Shown piece after piece: positions 1 to 6,427 of a stretch of 8,524 bases of DNA; position 1 is the first letter of the stretch, and each line of letters opens with the position of its first letter. A model generated the notes under the pieces. The model saw only the letters and a list, made by a program, of their open reading frames with translations. It made no database searches and was not told the origin of the DNA. The translations under genes were made by a program, and so were the position numbers. The stretch is from an uncultured Lachnospiraceae bacterium (GTDB lineage: Bacteria; Bacillota; Clostridia; Lachnospirales; Lachnospiraceae), in NCBI GenBank assembly GCA_934359535.1, contig CAKRLN010000090.1:1-8524 (forward strand), in the 5' to 3' direction.

Positions 1-1133
1 AGCCATGTATGACCGTTGGTAATATCCGTGATCCGAAGGTTGCAGAGGATATCCTTGCACGCGGCGATGCTGATCTCATTGGTATGGGGCGTGGACTGAT
101 TGCAGAGCCGGAATGGGTGAATAAAGTAGAATTCGGAAATGAATGTGATCTCCGCAAATGTATTTCCTGCAACATCGGCTGTGCCGGACACCGTATCGGC
201 TTAAACCAGCCAATGCGCTGTACCGTAAACCCGGCAATCAACAGCGGTGAGGATTACATGAAGCATAAGATCAATAAACCATGTAACGTTGTTGTAATCG
301 GTGGCGGTACTGCCGGACTTGAGGCAGCCTGCACCGCAGCTGAGGTTGGATGTACCACCTTCCTGATCGAGAAAAAATCTGAGCTTGGCGGACTCGCATC
401 TGTCATCTCACAAATCCCGGATAAGAAGCGTCTTGCAGATTTCCCGGAATATTTAAAACGCCGTGCTGCAAAGCTTCATAACTTATTTGTTTTCACAAAT
501 ACATCCGCAACCGTTGACCTCGTAAAGAGCTTAAACCCGGACATCATCGTGAATGCAACAGGATCTGTTCCTACCTTACCTCCAATTAAAGGGCTTCACG
601 ATTATGTGGATCAGGATGACAGCCGTGTCGCAACCGTTCTTAAGATGATCGACCGGATCAATGAATATCCGGATGACTTAAAGGGCAAAAAGGTTGCAAT
701 TATCGGTGGTGGTGCCGTAGGCCTTGACGTTATGGAATTCTTCACTCCAAAGGGAGCTGAGGTTACTATGGTTGAGATGCTTCCTATGATCGGTAACGGA
801 CTTGATCCGGTTACAAAATGTGACACCAACGCAAAAATGAAGAAATACAATGTCCGTCAGATGACAAACACTGCCCTTCAGGAAGTAACCAATGAGAAAT
901 TCATCGTAAAAACTCCGGAAGGCAATATTGAAGATGTTCCGTTCGATTATGGATTCATCTGCCTCGGTATGAGAGCCAATACTCCAGTGCTTTCTGAGCT
1001 TGAGGATGCATTTGCCGATACCAACGTTGAGATCGTAAATATCGGTGACAGCAAACGCGCTAGAAGAATCATCGAGGGCACAGAAGAAGGACGCAATATC
1101 TTAAGCGTACTTGCCCGCCATGATTTTCTCTAA
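1..1133 (+). CDS. NADH:flavin oxidoreductase / 2-enoate reductase-type Fe-S flavoprotein, 5'-truncated
   Basis: The reading frame is open to the left edge (two codons, Pro-Cys, precede the first visible Met at base 9), so this is the C-terminal part of a larger protein; relatives are usually about 640-680 aa. What remains starts in the last strands of the FMN-binding TIM barrel (GNIRDP, then GRGLIAEPEW). Counting from that Met, Cys51-x2-Cys54-x3-Cys58-x12-Cys71 is the family's [4Fe-4S] site. A dinucleotide-binding motif VVVIGGGTAG follows at 94-103, a second one IIGGGAVG at 231-238, and a GD FAD-contact motif near 346. This is the architecture of 2-enoate reductase, 2,4-dienoyl-CoA reductase (FadH) and BaiCD/BaiH. 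Such enzymes reduce activated C=C bonds with NAD(P)H in the anaerobic cytoplasm. The substrate cannot be told from this part. The gene converges on a YdiB-like dehydrogenase and ends at its own terminator. Confidence 0.9.
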   Translation, partial: PCMTVGNIRDPKVAEDILARGDADLIGMGRGLIAEPEWVNKVEFGNECDLRKCISCNIGCAGHRIGLNQPMRCTVNPAINSGEDYMKHKINKPCNVVVIGGGTAGLEAACTAAEVGCTTFLIEKKSELGGLASVISQIPDKKRLADFPEYLKRRAAKLHNLFVFTNTSATVDLVKSLNPDIIVNATGSVPTLPPIKGLHDYVDQDDSRVATVLKMIDRINEYPDDLKGKKVAIIGGGAVGLDVMEFFTPKGAEVTMVEMLPMIGNGLDPVTKCDTNAKMKKYNVRQMTNTALQEVTNEKFIVKTPEGNIEDVPFDYGFICLGMRANTPVLSELEDAFADTNVEIVNIGDSKRARRIIEGTEEGRNILSVLARHDFL

Positions 1134-1142
1134 TAAATCATT

Positions 1143-1196
1143 GTAGTTTACAGCCGGTTTCCTATCCCCTTTTCATACTACCCGGCTGTAAGCTGC
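1143..1196 (+). repeat. Inverted repeat (RNA hairpin) just after the flavoenzyme gene
   Basis: A perfect 10-bp inverted repeat (TTACAGCCGG at 1148-1157, CCGGCTGTAA at 1182-1191) encloses a 24-base loop. It extends to 15 pairs (1143-1157 with 1182-1196) if two U-G wobbles are allowed. Those wobbles pair only in plus-strand RNA; on the other strand they are A-C mismatches. That suggests the structure is selected in the flavoenzyme transcript. No clear U-tract follows, so it may protect the 3' end rather than terminate. Confidence 0.55.
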
Positions 1197-1215
1197 TCCC
1201 TCCTTTATAATCACA

Positions 1216-1260
1216 AATCCCCTGGAGTCTGATCCGGGGGATTGTTTTATCTTTTATTCT
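1216..1260 (+). terminator. Intrinsic terminator of the flavoenzyme gene
   Basis: AATCCCCTGGA (1216-1226) pairs with TCCGGGGGATT (1233-1243) as an 11-pair stem with one U-G wobble and a 6-base loop. A T-rich tail follows at 1244-1260. The wobble and the T-tail both favour the plus strand. The dehydrogenase gene on the other strand ends only 10 bases beyond it and shows no separate terminator, so weak two-way use is possible. Confidence 0.8.
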
Positions 1261-1269
1261 ATTCTGGTT

Positions 1270-2142
1270 TTATTCTGCAAAGAATTTCTCTCTTACCTCT
1301 TCAACTGGCATATCTTCTCCGGTGTAAAGCTTAAATGCAGCAACACCCTGCCACAGCAGCATTCCCTTGCCACCGATGCATGTACATCCTGCCTCCTTTG
1401 CCTCTTTTAAAAGCTTTGTCTCTGTCGGATTGTATACTGCATCACATACAATAAGTCCTGGATAAAACGCACTTAAATCCTTAACCACACTCTGATCATC
1501 GAGTGGTTTCATTCCAACGATCGTTGCATTTGCAAAAATATCACTGGACTTGATCTCCTCCGTCATTTTTGCTGTGTCATCAATATCAAAGACATTTACC
1601 GTGCAGTCCGGGCATGCCTTTTTGATCTTCTCCGCTGTCTGGATCGTACGCTCAAAAAATGCATCCTTCCGGTTAAAAATTGCAATTTCCCTTGCTCCAT
1701 CCAGTGCGCACTGCACCTGAATCGCGGTTGCAGCACCGCCGCCTCCGGCTACAGTAATCTTCTTTCCCTTTACATCGATTCCATGTGCCTTTAAATTTTT
1801 GACAAAGCCCTCACCGTCTGTCATATGTCCGGTCAGCTTTCCATCATCATTTACGATCGTATTTACAGCCCCGATAATCTGTGCTGCCGGTGAAAGTGCA
1901 TCCATATATTTGACTGCCTCCACCTTATCCGGCATTGTCACATTGCAGCCTCGCATATGGAAGGTCTTCATTGCTTCGATCGCATCTTTTACCTTATCTT
2001 CCTTTACGTCAAAAGCCACGTAAGCATAATCCAGTCCCAGCTTTTCAAAGCTGTAATTATACATTGCCGGTGATCCTGAATGTCCAACCGGCGATCCGAT
2101 CAATGCCAAAAGTCCTGTGTGTCCTGAAATTCTACTTTCCAT
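1270..2142 (-). CDS. ydiB: Quinate/shikimate dehydrogenase (AroE/YdiB family)
   Basis: This cytoplasmic enzyme interconverts shikimate and 3-dehydroshikimate, and in YdiB-type members also quinate and 3-dehydroquinate. With the start at 2142 it has 290 aa, the normal family length. The N-terminal substrate domain shows the SxSP loop (Ser22, Ser24), NVTMPDK with catalytic Lys73, GAVNT (Asn94) and TDG (Asp109). The nucleotide domain shows GGGGAAT near 133-139 and FNRKD at 156-160. The C-terminus has GMLLWQGV (Gln265). FNRKD, VGMKPL and VYNP closely resemble E. coli YdiB as I remember it. An Asp at the end of FNRKD fits NAD(H) use, unlike the strictly NADP-dependent biosynthetic AroE. The usual NTDG is MTDG here (Met107). 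An upstream ATG at 2172 is in frame, but GGAGGA lies inside that extension at ideal distance from 2142. The gene is monocistronic and convergent with the flavoenzyme. A biosynthetic AroE role remains possible; the symbol marks similarity, not proven orthology. Confidence 0.9.
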   Translation of the reverse strand: MESRISGHTGLLALIGSPVGHSGSPAMYNYSFEKLGLDYAYVAFDVKEDKVKDAIEAMKTFHMRGCNVTMPDKVEAVKYMDALSPAAQIIGAVNTIVNDDGKLTGHMTDGEGFVKNLKAHGIDVKGKKITVAGGGGAATAIQVQCALDGAREIAIFNRKDAFFERTIQTAEKIKKACPDCTVNVFDIDDTAKMTEEIKSSDIFANATIVGMKPLDDQSVVKDLSAFYPGLIVCDAVYNPTETKLLKEAKEAGCTCIGGKGMLLWQGVAAFKLYTGEDMPVEEVREKFFAE

Positions 2143-2148
2143 GTCTTT

Positions 2149-2154
2149 TCCTCC
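2149..2154 (-). promoter_or_regulatory. Ribosome binding site fixing the dehydrogenase start
   Basis: GGAGGA sits 6 bases before the ATG at 2142 and within the longer reading frame that begins at 2172. The ATG at 2172 has only a weak GAGA upstream. The shorter protein is therefore preferred. Confidence 0.8.
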
Positions 2155-2192
2155 ATAAACGTATAGTTTCATAAAATCTCTTTGTTAAAACC

Positions 2193-2221
2193 ATGATATT
2201 CGTTTTGAAATGAAAAGGCAA
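2193..2221 (-). promoter_or_regulatory. Predicted sigma-A promoter of the dehydrogenase gene
   Basis: On the minus strand TTGCCT (2221-2216, 4/6 to consensus) is followed after exactly 17 bases by TATCAT (2198-2193, 5/6). The start point would be near 2186, giving a leader of about 45 bases before the preferred ATG at 2142. This implies that the gene is transcribed separately from the phosphodiesterase upstream of it. Confidence 0.5.
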
Positions 2222-2292
2222 GTACTTTTTTACTTTAAACCATTAAAGTTTTTGAATCTCATCATAACTACAGTTTATAATAGTATTTTTTG

Positions 2293-3054
2293 TTATTTGT
2301 ATTGTTCGGTAATCTCCCGCGTGACATCCGGGTAATTCGTAATAATTGCATTCACACCAAGCCTGCAGCACATATGCATATACTGCTTCTCATTGACTGT
2401 CCAGACATTCACATCAAGTCCATTCTGTTCTGCCTCTCTCATATAATTTGGGAACTGTAAATTGTAAAGTGCCGGATGCAGGGCATTTCCGCCATGCTTT
2501 TTACAATAATCTGCCATCGCGATCGGACCATCCGCATATAAAAAGCCGACATAAGCCTCCGGATCAAGCTGATGCAGCTTCACGCATGTATAATGGTTAA
2601 AGGATGAATATAACACACGACCCTCCATCCCCATTTTCCGTGTCAGGCTTATCACCTTCCGCTCAATGTCCTCATAAAATACGATACCCGTCTTAAGCTC
2701 CACGTTAATCGTAAGGTCGGTCGGCTTTAACAGCTCATAGACCTCCCTCAACGTCGGAATATCTGCATGCTCATATTCCGGATGCGTCTTGTTATAATTA
2801 TGCGCCCGCAGCTCCTCAAGGGTATAATCCTTTACCCAGCCAGTTCCGTCACTCGTCCGGTCAATCTTCTCATCGTGGATTACGACAAGCTTATCATCCT
2901 TTGTCAGCTGCACATCCAGCTCCACACCGTCCGCCTTCATGTCAACCGCCTTCTGGAATGCCGCAAGCGTATTCTCCGGCGCATAGGCGCTCGCTCCTCT
3001 ATGTGCCCATACAAGCGGAGCCTTATCCTTTTTCTTAAAATTTGTAAAATCCAT
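2293..3054 (-). CDS. ugpQ: Glycerophosphodiester phosphodiesterase (GDPD family), cytoplasmic
   Basis: The enzyme hydrolyses glycerophosphodiesters (deacylated phospholipid headgroups such as glycerophosphocholine) to sn-glycerol-3-phosphate and an alcohol, with a divalent metal. All family landmarks are present in 253 aa: AHRGAS..APENT with His18 and Arg19, VELDVQLTKD with metal ligands Glu45 and Asp47, and VVIHDEKIDRT with catalytic His60. NVELK lies in the middle and NVWTVN near the C-terminus. There is no signal peptide or membrane segment, so it should act on imported substrate, as UgpQ does. CGAGGTG lies about 8 bases before the ATG. It is 35 bases behind the MFS transporter gene on the same strand, so the two are probably co-transcribed. 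No strong terminator follows; the gap to the dehydrogenase gene is AT-rich. The symbol indicates UgpQ-type similarity only. Confidence 0.92.
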   Translation of the reverse strand: MDFTNFKKKDKAPLVWAHRGASAYAPENTLAAFQKAVDMKADGVELDVQLTKDDKLVVIHDEKIDRTSDGTGWVKDYTLEELRAHNYNKTHPEYEHADIPTLREVYELLKPTDLTINVELKTGIVFYEDIERKVISLTRKMGMEGRVLYSSFNHYTCVKLHQLDPEAYVGFLYADGPIAMADYCKKHGGNALHPALYNLQFPNYMREAEQNGLDVNVWTVNEKQYMHMCCRLGVNAIITNYPDVTREITEQYK

Positions 3055-3089
3055 TTATCACACCTCGTTTTCTATAATATTGATCAATT

Positions 3090-4421
3090 TTAATCTTCTA
3101 CATCGTATGCCTCTAAGCCCTTTTTCGCCACGATACGGTTGTCTCCATGCCGGACCATGGTCATTGTAAGAAATGACGCAAAAACAAATACCGCTGCATA
3201 TAAAAACAGCGCGTTATATCCGATATGGTTTAAAAGAAATCCCGCTACGATCGGTGTTACAATCTGGGCTGCCATACTGAACGTATAATAATATCCGGTA
3301 AATTTTCCAACCTCACTGCCCTTACACATCTCAAGCACCATTGGCAGGCTGTTGACATTGATCGCTGCCCATGCAAGTCCTACGAGCAGAAATAATACAT
3401 ATAGTGCCGGATGGAATTCATGAAAAAACCATGTATACATAAATGCCACAAAAAAACATACGGTTAGAAGAATGACTCCTCCCATGATCGTTTTCCTTCT
3501 TCCTACGCGGCTTGCAATCTGTCCAACCGGTATGTAGGAAAGGATCGCACCTCCGGTCGCAACGGTAAGACAAAGGGAAGCACCACCAAGGCTCATCCCC
3601 CACATCCGTCCCGCAAATGTCGTAAACCAGGTCTCTACTGCATTATAGCCGATAAACCAGAAGGCAATCGACACCAGAAGGAACGCAAGGCTCCGCTTTA
3701 CATCTCCTGGAAGCACTTCATTTCCGCGCTCATCCTCTTTTGCAAGATTATCCTCCGAGTGTGCTTTCTCATACGCTTCCATCTGCTCTTGCAGTTTTCT
3801 CTCCGGAACCGTCCCCATCACGATGACAAGTGACACAAGCATAATGCCCGCAACCACAAGAAAAAGCGGCAGGTAATCCACATGTGCAAGTCCTTTTGTC
3901 TTCTCGGAGGAATACATGAAACTTGCAATCACAAGATATAAAATTCCCCCGACGGCTCCCATCAGATTAATAATCGCATTCGCACGGCTCCGGAGCGGCT
4001 TCGGTGTCACATCCGGCATCAATGCAACCGCCGGACTCCGGTAAATTCCCATCGCCACAAGAAGCACTCCAAGCACACAGATAAATAAAATCTCCTGATA
4101 TGCCGATGGCATCTTAAAATATGCGTTGTCAAGCACCGGTATGAACGTCATAAAGACAACTGCAAGCAGTGTTCCAAGAAGAATAAACGGTCTTCTTTTT
4201 CCAAGCGGACTTTTGCACTGGTCAGAAAATGCACCAAACAATGGAAGCAAAAAAAGCGCAAGCACATTATCCGCAGCCATGATCATTCCGGAAAACGTCT
4301 CATTCATGGCAAAGGTATTCGTCAGCATAAGCGGAATCACGCTGTTATACATCTGCCAGAATGCACAGATCGAGAGAAATGCAAAGCCGATCCGGATTGT
4401 CTGTCTCGTATTCAGTTTCAT
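3090..4421 (-). CDS. MFS transporter, SLC45/GPH sugar-cation symporter-like
   Basis: This is a cytoplasmic-membrane secondary transporter of 443 aa, with about 12 hydrophobic segments and a charged central loop at roughly 204-243 (between segments 6 and 7). The loop after the second segment, GAFSDQCKSPLGKRRP (63-78), is the signature seen in SLC45/plant sucrose carriers and bacterial GPH-type sugar symporters. A matching GQIASRVGRRK lies at 300-310. RSPAVALMPDVTP (128-140) and INVNSLP (354-360) also fit that group. The expected cargo would be a glycoside or disaccharide with H+ or Na+, but its partner gene encodes a glycerophosphodiesterase, so a glycerol-phosphate compound is also possible. 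The frame can start at a TTG (4442), but AAAGGGG lies 8 bases before the ATG at 4421, which I prefer. It lies downstream of the AraC-type regulator, with a terminator-like hairpin between them. Confidence 0.85.
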   Translation of the reverse strand: MKLNTRQTIRIGFAFLSICAFWQMYNSVIPLMLTNTFAMNETFSGMIMAADNVLALFLLPLFGAFSDQCKSPLGKRRPFILLGTLLAVVFMTFIPVLDNAYFKMPSAYQEILFICVLGVLLVAMGIYRSPAVALMPDVTPKPLRSRANAIINLMGAVGGILYLVIASFMYSSEKTKGLAHVDYLPLFLVVAGIMLVSLVIVMGTVPERKLQEQMEAYEKAHSEDNLAKEDERGNEVLPGDVKRSLAFLLVSIAFWFIGYNAVETWFTTFAGRMWGMSLGGASLCLTVATGGAILSYIPVGQIASRVGRRKTIMGGVILLTVCFFVAFMYTWFFHEFHPALYVLFLLVGLAWAAINVNSLPMVLEMCKGSEVGKFTGYYYTFSMAAQIVTPIVAGFLLNHIGYNALFLYAAVFVFASFLTMTMVRHGDNRIVAKKGLEAYDVED

Positions 4422-4429
4422 TGTAAAAA

Positions 4430-4436
4430 CCCCTTT
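4430..4436 (-). promoter_or_regulatory. Ribosome binding site fixing the transporter start
   Basis: AAAGGGG ends 8 bases before the ATG at 4421. The alternative TTG start at 4442 would put this site inside the gene, and it is preceded only by the T-run of the hairpin. The ATG is clearly better. Confidence 0.7.
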
Positions 4437-4440
4437 CTTC

Positions 4441-4483
4441 AAAAAAATTTACAGGATTACCCCCAACCATACTCCTGTAAATT
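4441..4483 (-). terminator. Perfect hairpin with U-tract between regulator and transporter genes
   Basis: On the minus strand AATTTACAGGA (4483-4473) and TCCTGTAAATT (4456-4446) form an 11-bp perfect stem around a 16-base loop. They run straight into a 7-T tract (two T's belong to the stem). This is a standard intrinsic terminator for transcripts leaving the regulator gene. It lies only about 20 bases before the transporter start, so it can equally be an attenuator. The same inverted repeat is also a plausible two-site operator. Confidence 0.65.
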
Positions 4484-4484
4484 C

Positions 4485-4493
4485 ATTCTAACA
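4485..4493 (-). promoter_or_regulatory. Possible extended -10 promoter of the transporter-phosphodiesterase operon
   Basis: The minus strand reads TGTTAGAAT: an extended TG followed by TAGAAT (5/6 to consensus). The -35 position is only a T-run, which is common for activator-dependent promoters. Transcription would begin near 4478, inside the left arm of the hairpin at 4441-4483. Confidence 0.35.
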
Positions 4494-4551
4494 CGATTTG
4501 TATAGACAAAAAAGCTTTTTACCAACATTTTACCTTGCATTTTCCTGTGCT

Positions 4552-6177
4552 TTACGATTGTTTTTTCTCATTTTTCCGATACTCGCTCGGCGTCATTCCG
4601 GTCTGACGCATAAAAAGCTTGCGGAAATGCTTATCATCATAGTAGCCGGTCTGTTCGATAATCTCCTCAATGGTAAGATTCGTCCCGGTCAGAAGCTGCT
4701 GCGCCTTTTTCATCCGGATCTCGGTCAGAACGTCAATATAGTTTTCACCTGTCTGTTCCTTGAATTTCCGGCTGAAATAGCTTGTACTGAAGCCACAGTG
4801 CTCTGCAATCGTTTCAAGATTCACCGGCTCTGCATAATGTACCTTCATATAAGCAATGGCATGGGATGCAAGCTCATGCTCCCCGGATACCTCATTCTGC
4901 ATCATGTGGCTGATCTCAAGAAGCAGAAGCTGAAGCTCCTTCATCCGCTCATGGCCATCAAACACATGTTCAAGCGCATAGAAACGCATATCCGGAAAAA
5001 TCCGTATCTTAGACGATTTTTCCATCTTTTTAACAAGCTTATGCATCTGCCAGCAGAATCTTGTATAGGCTGGCGGATATTCTTTAAAGCGAGGTTCTGT
5101 CTCCTTATAAAAATAGTCAAACCACGCATCAATATGCGCAGTATCCCCAAGTGCAACATAACGGCAAAGCTCCCGGATTCTCCTGCTTGACAGGCACCGG
5201 TCCAGCCGTTCCATAAAATTGCCATGCTCCTCTGCATAAAGCACCTTATCCGGCTCATCCATTCCATATTCCGATACGTAGGCGGCTTCTTCCAGAGAGC
5301 GCTTAATATCCAGCATCTCTGTAACATGATTTCCAGCGGAAAGACGAACCTGGAATTTTCCATAGGTTTCCTGCAGCTGCAGAATCAGATGTCTTAATTC
5401 CTCCAGCTCATCCCGGATGCGGTACTCCCTGTAATTTTCCGGATAATTTACGATCACAACAAGCCCATATGGGTCTTCATGCCCCAGAATAATCTCAGCC
5501 GCGCTTCCCATCTGGTGAATCACAAGAAGCGATACGGCCTGCAGAAACCGGTCATCGGAATTGTATAATTCAAACTGATCAACGCGGATTAAAATGACCT
5601 GATAATTTTTCGTTCCAAGCTTTGTCCCATACCGTTTATTAATCTCCGGCAAAAGATAATCCACCTCCTGCGGCTTATCTAAGAGATTCTCCAGCAGACG
5701 TTCCATAATTTTCTGTCTCTTGTTAAATTCATATTCTTCCAGCCGGAGCCGTTCCTCCTTCAGCTTTTCGAGCTGTGCCACCCATCTGACACAACCCGAA
5801 ATCTTCTCAGAAAGACACACGTTCCCTTCCGGCTCTAAGACTACCTCATCCACATGAGCCTCAATCATACGGTAAAGCAGATCAAAATTCCGCTCACCAA
5901 GAAGAATCACAACTGCTGCACAGCGCATGCGGATCTTTAACATTTTAAAAAAACTCCAAAGCGTCTCATGATTCTCATTTACCCATTCCTGATAGGCTTC
6001 GCCCCTTCCATCCGCACTTGCAAAGCGGATAATAAAAATGGAAGGCAGATTCAAATCAATCTCTTCCATATGATTTAACGGAAATTCCTTTATCTCTGTC
6101 TCATACGGCTCAAAACAGCTTGTGTCTGGAAGCTCTGAAATGTCAAATTTTCTTGTATAGATCTGGAGTTTTTCCAT
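4552..6177 (-). CDS. AraC-family regulator with degenerate receiver-like domain (YesN type)
   Basis: This is a 541-aa DNA-binding regulator. The C-terminus (about 437-535) is a complete AraC double helix-turn-helix: VNLETIAEHCGFSTSYFSRKF, then LTIEEIIEQTGYYDDKHFRKLF and MTPSEYR. Residues 42-118 resemble a response-regulator receiver (VVILLGERNFDLLYRMIEA, then EVVLEP), but the conserved Lys of the usual KP is Glu115 and I see no convincing phospho-acceptor Asp. It is followed by a charged helical linker (about 134-165, coiled-coil-like) and a central domain at about 190-300 of the YesN/GGDEF-like kind. No histidine kinase gene is in the window. The start at 6177 is chosen because GAGAGGGG lies 6 bases upstream; the longer frame from 6228 would cover it. 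It precedes, on the same strand, the transporter and phosphodiesterase genes, which are its likely targets. Confidence 0.88.
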   Translation of the reverse strand: MEKLQIYTRKFDISELPDTSCFEPYETEIKEFPLNHMEEIDLNLPSIFIIRFASADGRGEAYQEWVNENHETLWSFFKMLKIRMRCAAVVILLGERNFDLLYRMIEAHVDEVVLEPEGNVCLSEKISGCVRWVAQLEKLKEERLRLEEYEFNKRQKIMERLLENLLDKPQEVDYLLPEINKRYGTKLGTKNYQVILIRVDQFELYNSDDRFLQAVSLLVIHQMGSAAEIILGHEDPYGLVVIVNYPENYREYRIRDELEELRHLILQLQETYGKFQVRLSAGNHVTEMLDIKRSLEEAAYVSEYGMDEPDKVLYAEEHGNFMERLDRCLSSRRIRELCRYVALGDTAHIDAWFDYFYKETEPRFKEYPPAYTRFCWQMHKLVKKMEKSSKIRIFPDMRFYALEHVFDGHERMKELQLLLLEISHMMQNEVSGEHELASHAIAYMKVHYAEPVNLETIAEHCGFSTSYFSRKFKEQTGENYIDVLTEIRMKKAQQLLTGTNLTIEEIIEQTGYYDDKHFRKLFMRQTGMTPSEYRKNEKKQS

Positions 6178-6183
6178 TCCATT

Positions 6184-6191
6184 CCCCTCTC
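6184..6191 (-). promoter_or_regulatory. Ribosome binding site fixing the AraC regulator start
   Basis: GAGAGGGG lies 6 bases before the ATG at 6177. The in-frame ATG at 6228 has no comparable site, and choosing it would add 17 residues encoded by what looks like leader sequence. Confidence 0.75.
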
Positions 6192-6206
6192 TCGGTACTT
6201 TTGTAT

Positions 6207-6283
6207 CATGGTCTAATTTGTCCTGCAAAATTTACACCTTGTTTCCACAAATATACCATGCTATTATCTATTTGTAAACAGGA
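6207..6283. promoter_or_regulatory. Cluster of short repeats around the AraC regulator promoter (candidate operators)
   Basis: ACAAAT/ATTTGT half-sites occur at 6216-6221, 6247-6253 and 6269-6275; the last two form an inverted repeat overlapping the -10 and -35 boxes. CATGGT (6207-6212) and ACCATG (6255-6260) flank them in opposite orientation. TCCTGCAAAAT at 6221-6231 matches 9 of 11 bases of the TCCTGTAAATT arms upstream of the transporter gene. A further TCCTGT is at 6283-6278 on the minus strand. These could be self-regulation sites of the AraC protein. Which repeats are real sites is not resolved by eye. Confidence 0.35.
6250..6278 (-). promoter_or_regulatory. Predicted sigma-A promoter of the AraC regulator gene
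   Basis: The minus strand carries TTTACA (6278-6273, 5/6) and, after exactly 17 bases, TATATT (6255-6250, 5/6). The start point would be near 6243, giving a leader of about 65 bases before the ATG at 6177. Confidence 0.6.
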
Positions 6284-6402
6284 ACGGCAAATAAGAAATG
6301 CCAAAGATAAAGCGAATAAAGTCAATAGACCCCCATCTTTTGACTTGACTATATATTGTAACCCTTTCCTTTATTCCCCTTATAAAATATACACCCCAAA
6401 GA

Positions 6403-6421
6403 CTCTGCCGGGAATGCAGAG
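6403..6421 (+). repeat. Short GC-rich hairpin in the intergenic gap
   Basis: CTCTGC (6403-6408) and GCAGAG (6416-6421) form a perfect 6-bp stem around a 7-base loop. There is no U-tract on either strand, so it is not a terminator by itself. It lies 6 bases before the stem of the plus-strand terminator. Confidence 0.45.
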
Positions 6422-6427
6422 CAACGG

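Noticed and set aside
2232..2249. ACTTTAA-N4-TTAAAGT hairpin as terminator of the phosphodiesterase gene
   Set aside because: The stem is short and only A/T plus one G-C pair, and on the minus strand it is followed by A's rather than T's.
2767..3093. 108-codon plus-strand open frame
   Set aside because: It overlaps the conserved N-terminal half of the phosphodiesterase on the other strand and shows no start signal.
4422..4442. TTG start giving a 450-aa transporter
   Set aside because: It would place the good AAAGGGG site inside the coding region and begin next to a terminator T-tract. The ATG at 4421 explains the signals better.
4498..5190. 230-codon open frame on the plus strand
   Set aside because: It lies antisense to the well-supported AraC regulator, has low-complexity hydrophobic and basic content, no ribosome binding site and no recognisable motif.
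4941..5363. 140-codon minus-strand open frame in another frame of the regulator gene
   Set aside because: It is an out-of-frame shadow rich in Trp, Arg, Met and Cys, inside a complete AraC gene.
6340..6357. Tandem TTGACT boxes (6340-6350) followed by TATATT as a plus-strand promoter
   Set aside because: The distance from either TTGACT to TATATT is far too short, and TATAAA at 6381 is too far away for them to act as its -35.
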